A stretch of 64,000 nt of DNA from Haloferax mucosum ATCC BAA-1512 (GCF_000337815.1 NZ_AOLN01000006.1:62001-126000), one strand, 5' to 3'; counted from the first letter of the stretch, positions 34,302 to 43,553 are shown. Translations and numbers: made by a program. The notes: generated from the sequence alone by a model not told the origin.

Positions 34302-36512
34302 TCAGACCTCCACGATTGGTGCATTCAGTTCGGGGCTGTCCCGGTCTTCGATCGACGAATCGGGTAGGTAGATGCGCGTCGCCGCGGTGATGGTGATGTC
34401 CCGTTTCGCGGAGATGGCTGGCTGGCGGCCGCTTACCATCCCGGAATCGGACGTGATGACGACGTTGGCGTTGTTGCTCCCCTTCGAGGAGGCGATGTTG
34501 GCACCGACGACGTAGATGTCGGCTTCGGCGTCGATTTCGACGCCCCCGTCGCCGAGGATGACGACGCCGTTGAGGTTGACGCCGCCGGTCGCGGATTCGA
34601 CGTGCAGGCCGCGGTTATCCTTGACGCCGGACACGGCGGCACCCATCAGGTCAACGCCGTCTTCGCCCGCGATTGTCACGTCACCGTTGCCGCTGATGTC
34701 GGCGCTTCGCGCGCTGACGAAGCCGTCGGTCGATTCGATGGAAATCTCTTGGTTGGACTCGATTGCGGTGATGCCGGCGTTGTCGATGTCGATGTCGCCG
34801 TCCGCCGAGACGATGACGTCGCCCTTGTCGCCCTGATTGATGGACGCGCCCGAGAGGTCGATTTCGTCACCGGTCACTTCGATGTCGTCTCCCTTGACCG
34901 CGGTGAGCGCCACGCCGACGGCCTCGACGGTCCCGGAGTTGCCATCGACCGTGAGGTCGCTGTTCGACCCGGTCGTGACGGCATCGACGTGGAGCGAGAC
35001 GCCGTCGCCTTCGAGCGTGATGTCGCCGTCGGCGACGATGGGACCGACGCTCGGCGGGACGACGAGCCTGTCGGAACCGGCGTCGTAGACTACGTCGTCG
35101 CCGCTTCCGGTGTCGTACACGCGGTAGTCGGCACCGTCGAACTCGCCGTTTCCGTTCACGTCTGCGTAGACGAATCCGGGGTCATCGACGGCCGCGACGA
35201 GCCCGCGGATTGGGTCGGTGATGCCGCCTTCGCGGAGGTGCACGTCGAAGGTCACGCGGTCAACGTTGGTTCCCGAACTGTCCTCGACGACGATGTCGAA
35301 CTGGTCTGTGACGACGCCGTCGAGACTGCTCGTGGCGGCGTAGGTGAAGGTCGCGCGACCGTCGGCGTCGGTCGTCGTCGAGATTGCGCCGGTGTCGCGC
35401 GCTTCGACGCGCCCGCTTTCGGCGGTCAGTCCGGGACTCGCCTTGACGACCGCGTTGGACACGGGGTTGTTCTGCGCGTCGCGGACTTCGACGACGACGC
35501 GGTGGGTCGCACCCGGCGGGACGACGGCGTTGTCGCCTTCGACATCGACGATGTAGGCTGGCTGGGATTGCGACCCGGGCACGTCGATACCGACGCGAGA
35601 GAGACGCAAGTCGTACGTCTTTCCGGGTTCGAGTTCGACGGTCAGCGTGTTGTAGTCCGTCCCGTCCGCATAGGAGATGCTCCGGACGTTCGGTTCGTCG
35701 GCGAGCATCGACCGCCACGTGTCTTCCGAGAGGCGCGTCGGCACGGAGATGGTAATCGGCGTCCCCGTGTCGGTGACGGTGATGTAGTCCGTTCCGGCGC
35801 TCACCGGGGTGACACTGAACGTTCTCGCCTCGCTCGTCGCGGTGTCGATGTCGCCTTCGAGGAAGACGAGCGAAACTTTCTGGCCGTCGATAAGCGACTG
35901 TGTCGCGCCGACTTCACTGCTGGCGTAGGCGGTGTACTGGGCGGAGCCTTCGTGGACGAGCGCGGGCTCGCTGTCGAGGTAGCGGTAGTCCGGGTGGTAG
36001 CGGAACTGCTGTGTGTCGAAGGTGTGTTCCGACCCGTCCCAGTAGGTGCCAGTCTCGCCGGTCGCAACCGCGTTGGAGATACTCGCCGTGGCGGAATCGG
36101 TCGTTTTCAGACTACCGGACCCGGAGCCGGGCGAGACGAACAACGCGCGAGTCGGGTAGTTCACACCGGCGTCGATAGTCGCACGCGTTTGCCGACCGTC
36201 GGTCGCCTTCGAGACGCTCTCGTCGAACGCGGCGAAGTCGGACTCGACCGCGGTGAGGTGTTCGAACTCGGTCTGTTTGTTCCACGCGGGGACCGCCGAG
36301 ACCTGCACCATGGCGATGAGGGAGACCACGAGGGCGAACGCGAGCATCGTGCCGAGGATGGCCGACGTACCGCGGGAGTCGCCGCGGAGCCGAGTTCCGC
36401 CCGTGGTGTCGCGGCGAGAGTTCGAGCGACCGCGGACGAGGCCCGCGAGTGACTCGGGCGATACGCGCCGAAGGGGCGACAGGTACCGTTTGGGAGGGGA
36501 GTGTTGTGACAT
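34302..36512 (-). CDS. Large pilin-like surface protein 1 with predicted beta-solenoid
   Basis: This 736-residue protein has an N-terminal extension of about 40 residues and then the pilin-type stretch RGTSAILGTMLAFALVV. The shared domain follows (ISVPTRLSEDTWRSML, TYDLRLSRVGID), then a Big_1-like domain (HRVVVEVRDAQNNPVSNAVV). The last 250 residues (about 483-736) repeat short units such as GDVIVSADGDIDID and NGDVTIAGEDGVDLMGAAV. These are typical of a right-handed beta-helix. Such solenoids in bacteria are adhesin stalks. It starts four bases after the PilC-like stop, in the same operon. Confidence 0.82.
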   Translation of the reverse strand: MSQHSPPKRYLSPLRRVSPESLAGLVRGRSNSRRDTTGGTRLRGDSRGTSAILGTMLAFALVVSLIAMVQVSAVPAWNKQTEFEHLTAVESDFAAFDESVSKATDGRQTRATIDAGVNYPTRALFVSPGSGSGSLKTTDSATASISNAVATGETGTYWDGSEHTFDTQQFRYHPDYRYLDSEPALVHEGSAQYTAYASSEVGATQSLIDGQKVSLVFLEGDIDTATSEARTFSVTPVSAGTDYITVTDTGTPITISVPTRLSEDTWRSMLADEPNVRSISYADGTDYNTLTVELEPGKTYDLRLSRVGIDVPGSQSQPAYIVDVEGDNAVVPPGATHRVVVEVRDAQNNPVSNAVVKASPGLTAESGRVEARDTGAISTTTDADGRATFTYAATSSLDGVVTDQFDIVVEDSSGTNVDRVTFDVHLREGGITDPIRGLVAAVDDPGFVYADVNGNGEFDGADYRVYDTGSGDDVVYDAGSDRLVVPPSVGPIVADGDITLEGDGVSLHVDAVTTGSNSDLTVDGNSGTVEAVGVALTAVKGDDIEVTGDEIDLSGASINQGDKGDVIVSADGDIDIDNAGITAIESNQEISIESTDGFVSARSADISGNGDVTIAGEDGVDLMGAAVSGVKDNRGLHVESATGGVNLNGVVILGDGGVEIDAEADIYVVGANIASSKGSNNANVVITSDSGMVSGRQPAISAKRDITITAATRIYLPDSSIEDRDSPELNAPIVEV

Positions 36513-36516
36513 GACG

Positions 36517-38643
36517 TTACACCAGTGCGAAGGCGACGAGCGCCAACGCGGCCAGCCCGAGGGCGTATTTGAGGCCGCTGAGGGCGCTGTTGTCGGCGAG
36601 TTTGCCGGCGAGGAGTCCGCTCCCGACCGCCTGAATGAGCGCGGAGTGGAAAAACACCAAGTGGAAGTTGGCAAGTGGGACCGCCGAGATTCCCATCGGG
36701 AGTTCCTGTCCGGCCGCGCCGGCCTGCGGGGTGGACATCTCGGCGAGCGGGCCGAGATAACTCGCGCCGAGCATCAAGATGACGAACAGGTACACGAAGT
36801 AGCCGATGACGACGATAGCGATGTACGACCCCATCGCGCGGCGGCGGGACTTTTCGAGTTTGTATCGGTTGCGCGTGTCTTCGGCGGCGACACTAAGCAC
36901 ACGCGAGAGGTCGCCGCTGGTCTGGCCGCCGCTGGCGATGAGCCGGACGACCCGCGAAAGTTGCGGAACCTTCAGGCGGGTGGCGAAGGCCATAAGCGCC
37001 GCGTGGGCGTCGTGATTCCAGCGGATGTCGTTGCGGAGCGCGCGGAGTTCGTCCGCGAGCGCGCCGCTCGACCAGCGGGAGACGAGCGCGAGCGCCTCGA
37101 CCAGCGAGATACCCATCTGGTTGGCGCTCGAAAGTAGGTTGAGGGTGTCGGGGAAACGCCGTTCGAGGGTGCGTTCGCGTCGGATTCGAAGCTCGTGGAA
37201 GACCATGAGCGGAATCGTGACGATGCCGAAGGGGACGACCACGAGCCAGACCGTCGTGTTGTACGGATTCGCAAGCATGGCGTCAACAGTCGGCGTCGCC
37301 AGCCCGAGTGCGACGGCGGCGACGGGCGCGGCGAGCGCGATGGGGACCGTGATGACGGCCGAGAGATACGGCTGGCGTCGCATGATGTCCATCGGGTCAC
37401 CGATGAGTGTTCGAAGGTCGTACACGACGTTGGCGCGGCGGTAGTCGTCGAGTCGAGCATCGACGTAGCCGCCGTCGGAAGCGAGTTTTTCGTCGCTCCA
37501 GCGCGCTTCGCGGGCGCGTTGAATCTCGCGGCGCATGACGCCGACGAAGTCGGTGATGACCGTGCGAATCTCCTGGAGGACGGTTACGTCGTGTTCCGTC
37601 TCGACTGTGTCCTGCGTGTACGGCGACGAGAGCACGTCGATAAGAAGCAAGAACAGCGCCATCCCGAGCGGGAAGATGAGGTAGTTCAGCGCGTACAGTT
37701 GGACGAGCGTGTTCCCGCCGAGGAAACTGATGACCATCAGCGTGACGATGAGGAGAAGTGGGGCGGCGACGAACGCCGCGACGAACACCTCGGAGAGCAT
37801 CGACAGCGTCTCGATGAAGTCTTCCTGCTCGTCGCGCGCTTCTTCGAGGTAGGTTGACGACTCGCGGTCTAAGAACGCGGTGACGTCGCCACCGGAGTCG
37901 AGGACCGAAAGCAGGTCGTCGAGGAACTGCTCGAAGTTCATCGAAGGGGTGAGGTTCCGCGAGTTTCGAAGCGCCGTAAACAGGTCGTTTCCGAACAGTT
38001 CCATGTCGCGGGCGATAAGCTCGAACTCGTGGGACACTTCGCCGTAGTCGGAGGCGTCAGCCATCGAGCGGATGACTTCGAGGAAGCTCATGCCGCCGTG
38101 GCTGAGGGCGTACATGTAGATGATGGCGTGCGGCAGGAGGATGTCGATACTCCGGCCGCGCATCTTCGCGCGACTCTTGGGGATGTAGTAGCGGGCGTAG
38201 TAGGTCCCAGCACCGAACAGTCCGCCGAAGAGCAGGGCCAAGATGCCGCCAACAATGAAGGCCTTGTAGGGCGCGAGGGCCGCGAGGACGCCGTTTGCGA
38301 CGCCGAAGTTCACCGGGCTAGAAGCGGCCGCTAACGCGCCCGCTTGGGCGAGAACGAACGTGAGAGCGACGCCGACGAGCGCGCCAATCGCGGCGGTGAT
38401 GAGCGACAGTGTGACCGACTGGGTGAGATAGCGGTCGTAGGTCGTCCCGACGCGCGTCTGGTTCAGCCACCGCTGGAGGTCGCGGTGACCCGACGGATGG
38501 CGCTTGAAGTACGTTCGAACGTAGCCGTAGCGCTTGCGGAGGCGCGCTATCTCCTCGGGCGATTCGTCGAGATACTCCCGCGGGAAGTACTGCTCGACCT
38601 CGTAGTCGGGGAGCGGAATCGACGCGGAGGAATCAGCGGACAT
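36517..38643 (-). CDS. Type II/IV pilus assembly platform protein (TadC/PilC type)
   Basis: The 708-residue membrane protein is the inner-membrane platform of an archaeal type IV pilus machine. Two T2SSF-type domains are present. The first contains LSHGGMSFLEVIRSMADASDYGEVSHEFELI near residue 180, the second SANQMGISLVEALALVSRWS near residue 510 and further ASGGQTSGDLSRVLSVAAEDTRNRYKLEKSRRRAM. About nine membrane helices surround them. The first 11 bases overlap the end of the ATPase gene, so the pair is coupled. PilB-PilC pairs of this kind in Haloferax drive adhesive pili. Confidence 0.93.
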   Translation of the reverse strand: MSADSSASIPLPDYEVEQYFPREYLDESPEEIARLRKRYGYVRTYFKRHPSGHRDLQRWLNQTRVGTTYDRYLTQSVTLSLITAAIGALVGVALTFVLAQAGALAAASSPVNFGVANGVLAALAPYKAFIVGGILALLFGGLFGAGTYYARYYIPKSRAKMRGRSIDILLPHAIIYMYALSHGGMSFLEVIRSMADASDYGEVSHEFELIARDMELFGNDLFTALRNSRNLTPSMNFEQFLDDLLSVLDSGGDVTAFLDRESSTYLEEARDEQEDFIETLSMLSEVFVAAFVAAPLLLIVTLMVISFLGGNTLVQLYALNYLIFPLGMALFLLLIDVLSSPYTQDTVETEHDVTVLQEIRTVITDFVGVMRREIQRAREARWSDEKLASDGGYVDARLDDYRRANVVYDLRTLIGDPMDIMRRQPYLSAVITVPIALAAPVAAVALGLATPTVDAMLANPYNTTVWLVVVPFGIVTIPLMVFHELRIRRERTLERRFPDTLNLLSSANQMGISLVEALALVSRWSSGALADELRALRNDIRWNHDAHAALMAFATRLKVPQLSRVVRLIASGGQTSGDLSRVLSVAAEDTRNRYKLEKSRRRAMGSYIAIVVIGYFVYLFVILMLGASYLGPLAEMSTPQAGAAGQELPMGISAVPLANFHLVFFHSALIQAVGSGLLAGKLADNSALSGLKYALGLAALALVAFALV

Positions 38644-40855
38644 CGTCGTCCTCCGATCGTCTTTCAGTCTCGGCGTCGTCGGTCACTGAGCCGTTAGCCA
38701 CAGCGTCGTCAGTCGAAGCATCGTCAATCGTAGCGCCGCCGGTCATCGCATCATCGGCGGACGCGTCGGCGTCCCCCTCCGCAGTGTGGCCATTAACGTC
38801 GGCGAGGTCGCCGTACCCGTCACCCGGGTCAGCGGCCGAGTCGTCGTCCAAGTCGATGTCGAACAGCTCAGCGAGTTGCCGCTCGGTCTCGGCCGAGACT
38901 TCGATTTCGTCGTCGTCGAGTTCGGCGGTGCTGTCGCCGTGTTTCCCGTCTTGGGAGTCGTCACGGTCGGCACTGCGCTCGTGGCTGTCGCTGGCGTCTC
39001 CGTCAGCGTCGTCAGCGTCGGCGTCGTCGTCAACGGGGACGACCGAGGTCTCCGCGTAGACGTGCGCGAGAAGCCCCTCGCGGTCACGTTCGAAGCGTCG
39101 AATCATCGCCGCAACTTGCCGGTAGTCGTCGATTCCGGCGGCGGCAATGTAGCGAAGCACGTCGGCGCGAACGTCGAGTTCGTACTGTAGTTCGGCTTTG
39201 GTCCAACCGCGTTCGTCCGCGATTTCACCGAGCACGGCGGAGTCGGCGAGTTGCTCGTGCGTGTCGGTGCCGGGGTCCCGTTTGAAGACGTCGCGGAGTT
39301 CGACCTCGCCGTCTTCATCGACGCCGACGATTTCCGTGACACCGATGTTTCTGCGGGTCCGGTCGCCGTCGAGGTGAATCTGTTTTTGCACCGAGATGAT
39401 GTCGAGGTCCGACAGCATCTGTGCGGGGACGCCGAGCGGTTCGTTGCGCATCCGGTGAACCACGCCTTGGGCGGAGTCGGCGTGGAACGTCGTGTACGCG
39501 GTGTGGCCCGTAGCGATGGAATGGAAGAACGTCAGTGCGACGCGCTCTTCAGTGCGAATCTCACCGACAAGCAGGTACTCGGGGCGCTGTCTGAGCGCGG
39601 CCTGCAAGAGCGCGTACATCGAGACCTCGCCGCGGCCGTCGGCGGTGAACGTGTCGCGGGTAACCGACTGAACCCAGTTGTCGTGCGGGAGCGTGATTTC
39701 GCGCGTGTCCTCGATGGAGACCACTTTCGCGTGGCCGGGGACGAAAAACGAGATGGCGTTCATCGAGGTGGTCTTGCCCGACCCCGTCCCGCCCGCGAAG
39801 ACGAGCGACCGGTTGTTCTCGATGGCGAGCCAGAAGTACGCCATCTGCTCGACGCTGAAGGTGTTCCAGCGCACGAGATCGACCGGCGACAGCGGCACGT
39901 CGGAGAACTTCCGGATGGTAAAATTCGACCCTCGGGTGGCGATGTCGGACCCGAGCGTCAACTGGATGCGAGAGCCGTCCGGAAGGCTGGCATCGACGAG
40001 CGGGTCAGAGACCGTCACCTGCTTGCCTGCGCGCTGTGCAAGGCGAATGGTGAACGACGAGAGGTCGCCGTCGTCGAAGACGACGTTCGTCGGCATGTCG
40101 CGGTAGACGCCGTGGAAGATGTAGACCGGCACGTCGTCGCCGTCACACGAAATATCCTCGATTGCGGGGTCGCGCATCAGCGGGTCGATACGGCCGTAGT
40201 GGATGAAATCGCGGAAGAGATAGTAGTATAATTTCCAGAGTGAGCCTTCTTCGACCGTCGCGGCGTGTTCGGAGATGATTTCGCGCGCTTCCTCGTCGAA
40301 GAGGTCTTCGCGGTCGCCGTCGGTGTCGAGGTCGCGGTACAACAGGCTGTTTCGGAGAATCTTCGTCAGGTCGTCGCGGACGAACGACTCGAAGTTGTCG
40401 AGTATCGGTTCGCTCACGTGGTACTGGTACTCTCGGTTCGACTCGTCGTACAAGAGGGAGACGAACGCGAACGGTTTGTTCACCCAGTAGTGCTCGATGG
40501 TTTCAGTCCCGTCGAGGAACGAGAAGTCGAAGAACTGCTCTTCGATGAACGCGTCGTCCGGGGCGGGCGCAAAGGCCGTCTCCGCGTCGATACTAGCGAA
40601 GTACGCCTTCACCTCGCGGATGACCGCCTCGCGGAGGGTCTCAGGCCGTTCTTCGTCCGCGTCGCGGGCGTCTTCGTCGTCGGGAGGCCCGTACACGATA
40701 CGGTCCGAGACCGCAACGGGGAGTTCGCTCGTCCGCTCGGCCACCGCTTCGGAACCGGTCGTCGGGACCAACTCCGTGGACCCCGAGCCGTCCGCTCGGA
40801 CTGCTTCCTCACCGTCTTGGTGATCAGTTTGTCTGTTCTTGTCAGGAGTTGCCAT
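38633..40855 (-). CDS. Type IV pilus/secretion ATPase (PilB/TadA type)
   Basis: The 740-residue hexameric ATPase powers filament assembly. Walker A GGTGSGKTT is near residue 355, the Asp box is VVSIEDTREITLPH, Walker B LLVGEIRTEER is near 430, and the His box is HTAYTTFHADS. The N-terminal 120 residues are disordered and acidic. After the ATPase domain (about residue 600) is a long Asp/Ser/Ala-rich tail of about 130 residues, which is unusual. It is the first gene of the four-gene pilus operon, with a TATA-like GTATTC at 40879-40884 on the minus strand at leaderless distance. Confidence 0.94.
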   Translation of the reverse strand: MATPDKNRQTDHQDGEEAVRADGSGSTELVPTTGSEAVAERTSELPVAVSDRIVYGPPDDEDARDADEERPETLREAVIREVKAYFASIDAETAFAPAPDDAFIEEQFFDFSFLDGTETIEHYWVNKPFAFVSLLYDESNREYQYHVSEPILDNFESFVRDDLTKILRNSLLYRDLDTDGDREDLFDEEAREIISEHAATVEEGSLWKLYYYLFRDFIHYGRIDPLMRDPAIEDISCDGDDVPVYIFHGVYRDMPTNVVFDDGDLSSFTIRLAQRAGKQVTVSDPLVDASLPDGSRIQLTLGSDIATRGSNFTIRKFSDVPLSPVDLVRWNTFSVEQMAYFWLAIENNRSLVFAGGTGSGKTTSMNAISFFVPGHAKVVSIEDTREITLPHDNWVQSVTRDTFTADGRGEVSMYALLQAALRQRPEYLLVGEIRTEERVALTFFHSIATGHTAYTTFHADSAQGVVHRMRNEPLGVPAQMLSDLDIISVQKQIHLDGDRTRRNIGVTEIVGVDEDGEVELRDVFKRDPGTDTHEQLADSAVLGEIADERGWTKAELQYELDVRADVLRYIAAAGIDDYRQVAAMIRRFERDREGLLAHVYAETSVVPVDDDADADDADGDASDSHERSADRDDSQDGKHGDSTAELDDDEIEVSAETERQLAELFDIDLDDDSAADPGDGYGDLADVNGHTAEGDADASADDAMTGGATIDDASTDDAVANGSVTDDAETERRSEDDDVR

Positions 40856-41434
40856 ACTCTTGTGATGCTGAACGGTCGGAATACGGGTAAGTATGGAGCG
40901 GCTAGATACTCAGATTCGGCCGATTAGGAGGGAGCTACTGCTGAAATTTGGAATTTAAGCCGTATTAAAATATGAACCGAGAAGACTCGAATCCGGCCCG
41001 TCAGTGGGTGTATCGCCGACACCGCGTTGGCGCAGTGGTCGCTCGTCGCCGATGCCGTCGTGCACGCGAGTCCACCCACACTGCGCACGCAACGACACTC
41101 GAACCGCGCTCGCAGTTCCACTCACACCGCGTACACGACTCCGCCTGCACCGCGCACGCAACAACACTCGCATACGCGCCTGCCTTCGGCCAACCACCCA
41201 GATACGCAGTCAGTTTCTTCCGCGCATAGTCGTACCCGACGCGCTATTTCGTCGGAACGCGTCGTCAGAATCAATGGTAATATGTGCCGAGTCAGTGCTA
41301 AACATAGGCACAGGCTGTCTGCGACGGAAATTCGCGCCATCAGTCCCGCCGGTGCCTTGCGATTTCGTTCCTTCTTGAGGGGTGGTAACAGGACGAAGTT
41401 TCAAGAGAGGACGCGTTGTATATCAAGTCGTATT
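40856..41434. other. 579-base gap between the pilus operon and the CBS gene
   Basis: This stretch has no convincing gene. A repeat of GCGCACGCAACRACACTCG occurs at 41083-41101 and 41152-41170, a 69-base period. TGTGCC at 41283 and GGCACA at 41307 form an 18-base-loop inverted repeat. An AT-rich stretch with TTAAAATATG at 40964-40973 could be a promoter reading right, but the ATG within it gives only repetitive text. Part of it must carry the CBS gene promoter. Confidence 0.45.
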
Positions 41435-42577
41435 ATGGATATTGCTGATATCGCCACTCCTGATTTCATCGAGGTCGACGCTAACGAGCGATTAGGCAAG
41501 GTCCGCTCCATCTTCGAGCGGGAAAACCCGAAAGCCATCATCGTCCAGAATGACGGCGAGTACGCGGGCGTCATCGGTGAGAAGCAACTCATCAACTCGC
41601 ACGTCGAGGACAACACGAAAGCGTCGGCGCTTACCCAGTCCGTCCCCAAAATAGACCGACACGAGAACGTGCGCGAGGTCGCACGCATGCTCGTCGAAGG
41701 CAACACGAAGGTTGCGCCTGTCTACGAGGGCGAAAAACAGTACGGCATCATCACGCAGGATGCCATTCTCAAAGCGGTCTTAGAGAACCTCGACGCGCTG
41801 ACCGTCGAGCAAATCTACACCGACGACGTGGTCACCATCGGCGAGCGCGACCGACTCGGACAGGCCATCAACCGACTCCGAGAACACAGTATCTCGCGGC
41901 TCCCCGTCGTCGATAGACAAAACCGCCTCGCCGGCATCCTGACAACCTACGACCTCGTCGAGTTCATGGTGCGCGACGAGGGCCGACAGGGGAAACAGGA
42001 CCGCCGCGGCGATACCGACCGGATGCTCGACCTTCCGGTGTACGACCTGATGACCAGTCCAGCGCGGACGGCGACGCCCAGCGAGAGCGTCCGTGATGCG
42101 GTCGCGCGCATGTTCGAAGACAACATTGCTGGTCTCGTCGTCACGCCCGAAGACGACGACGGCGAAGTGCTCGGCGTCATGACGAAGACCGACGTGCTCC
42201 GCGCGCTCACCTACACCGAAGAAGAACAGATGGACGTGCAAATCACGAACGTCGGCCTGATCGAGACGCTCACCCGCGCCGACATCGTCTCGGCCATCAC
42301 CGAGGTGGCGGACAAATACCAGCGCATGAACGTCCACCACGCCCACGTTCGCTTCCACGAACACAAAGAGAAACTCCGAGGCACGCCGCTCATCCAGTGT
42401 CAGATTCGACTCCGGACGAGCCACGGCCAACTGGCCGGAAGCGGTGAGGGCTACGGTGCCGAACACGCGTTCCACGTCGCGCTCGACAAACTCGAACGCA
42501 ACGTGCTCGAAGTCAAGGGCTTCGAAGCCGACGAGCGCTACCGCGGCCAACTCCTGCGCAAACTGAACGAACTGTAA
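41435..42577 (+). CDS. Four-CBS-domain protein fused to an HPF/S30EA-like domain
   Basis: The 380-residue protein has four CBS motifs in two pairs: DFIEVDANERLGKVRSIF, VAPVYEGEKQYGIITQDAIL, RDRLGQAINRLREHSISRLPVV and SVRDAVARMFEDNIAGLVV. CBS pairs bind adenine nucleotides and act as energy sensors. The C-terminal 100 residues match the hibernation-factor fold (HAHVRFHEHKEKLRGTPLIQ, GSGEGYGAEHAFHVALDKLE). The pairing suggests nucleotide-controlled binding to ribosomes. The start MDIADIATPDF is the family start; a longer in-frame upstream reading is repetitive and not used. Confidence 0.88.
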   Translation: MDIADIATPDFIEVDANERLGKVRSIFERENPKAIIVQNDGEYAGVIGEKQLINSHVEDNTKASALTQSVPKIDRHENVREVARMLVEGNTKVAPVYEGEKQYGIITQDAILKAVLENLDALTVEQIYTDDVVTIGERDRLGQAINRLREHSISRLPVVDRQNRLAGILTTYDLVEFMVRDEGRQGKQDRRGDTDRMLDLPVYDLMTSPARTATPSESVRDAVARMFEDNIAGLVVTPEDDDGEVLGVMTKTDVLRALTYTEEEQMDVQITNVGLIETLTRADIVSAITEVADKYQRMNVHHAHVRFHEHKEKLRGTPLIQCQIRLRTSHGQLAGSGEGYGAEHAFHVALDKLERNVLEVKGFEADERYRGQLLRKLNEL

Positions 42578-42621
42578 CGCGGCGACGACGGTGTCCGACC
42601 CATCCAAACACACGCGTTCGA

Positions 42622-42628
42622 CCTCTTT
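42622..42628 (+). terminator. T-run after the CBS/HPF gene
   Basis: CTTTTTA, 45-51 bases past the stop at 42577, is a plausible transcription stop for the CBS/HPF gene. Confidence 0.35.
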
Positions 42629-42758
42629 TTATCGCATACCGAATCGGAGAGCGTTGATGTGACGAGGGGTACGTCTACTTGCACTGTCGGTCTCGTTCAA
42701 TAGGGTTGGTTCTGCCCGTTGGAGGGTGTGGTCGACGGCACTAGTTCGCAACGACCGT

Positions 42759-43448
42759 TTAAATTTCAGTGTCGGTCAGCCCACGGTCCGTGATTTTGAA
42801 CGTCGCCGTCTCACCGGCGGGTTTCGCGCGGTGTTTTTCCAGCGTGGCGCGACGGTTGCCCCCGCGGAAGCGGTCCACCCGGAGCACCGTTCCGGTCCAG
42901 TGTTCGAGCGTGTGGCCGCCGAGCGCGCGCGTCCGGTCGCTTTCGGGGTCTGAGTACACCTGGTTCGTCAAGACGACCGCGAGGTCGTGTTTGCGGGCGA
43001 GCGAAAGGAGGTGTGTAACCTGTCTGGCGACCCGTCGAAGCGCCTCGCCGCCGTCGCCGTCGGCGGTTCGTTCGAGTCGGTAGAAACCGGTCGCGGAGTC
43101 GAGGACGATGAGGTCCGCGTTCTCGGCGAACTCAGCCGCGTCGCGGACGGCCTGTTCTTGGTCTTCGAAATCGTACGCCTCGCTGATCATCAGCCGCGAG
43201 GTCACAGACTCCACGTCCTCGGGGGCGACCGCCTCGGCGAGTTGCTGGAAGCGGTCCACCGATAGCCCCTCGGTGTCGATGTAGACGACGGTCCCGCTGT
43301 CGGCGGCGACGCGAACCGCGGCCGAGAGCGCGATGTTTGTCTTTCCGGCCGCGGACGGACCGTACACCTGCGTCACGGTGCCGCGTTCGAACCCGCCTTC
43401 GAGGAGGTCGTCGAGCGTGGAACACCCGGTGGAGACTGACTCTGTCAC
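42759..43448 (-). CDS. radB: DNA repair and recombination protein RadB
   Basis: The 229-residue RecA-fold protein is a RadA paralog that assists homologous recombination in archaea. It lacks the N-terminal domain of RadA. The core has Walker A GPSAAGKTN near residue 30, Walker B LIVLDSATGFYRLE near 110, and QVTHLLSLARKHDLAVVLTNQVYSDPESD, then LGGHTLEHWTGTVLRVD. The family starts at TESVSTGCSTLDDLLEGGFERGTV, so a GTG at 43448 is used; an ATG at 43532 would give an unlikely extension. A T-rich TATA-like TCTTTTTCGG on the minus strand near 43475 supports it. Confidence 0.9.
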   Translation of the reverse strand: MTESVSTGCSTLDDLLEGGFERGTVTQVYGPSAAGKTNIALSAAVRVAADSGTVVYIDTEGLSVDRFQQLAEAVAPEDVESVTSRLMISEAYDFEDQEQAVRDAAEFAENADLIVLDSATGFYRLERTADGDGGEALRRVARQVTHLLSLARKHDLAVVLTNQVYSDPESDRTRALGGHTLEHWTGTVLRVDRFRGGNRRATLEKHRAKPAGETATFKITDRGLTDTEI

Positions 43449-43523
43449 GTCCGATGGTGAGCACCACCGGCCGAAAAAGACCTCGGTCGTCCCGCCGGCG
43501 ACCGAGTCATCGACGCACGACTC

Positions 43524-43530
43524 TTTATTC
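43524..43530 (+). promoter_or_regulatory. TATA-like box of the RuvC-like gene
   Basis: TTTATTC is centred 27 bases before the GTG at 43554, supporting that start and a leaderless message. Confidence 0.5.
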
Positions 43531-43553
43531 ATCACCGTCACCAACTTCAGGTC

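Noticed and set aside
34602-36452. A 616-codon frame opposite the beta-solenoid surface protein
   Set aside because: The text is repetitive Arg/Asp/Val and mirrors the repeats of the real gene. It has no start context and no family match.
40972-41229. An 85-codon frame after TTAAAATATG in the gap before the CBS gene
   Set aside because: The ATG is inside the TATA-like element, and the protein text only reflects the 69-base DNA repeat.
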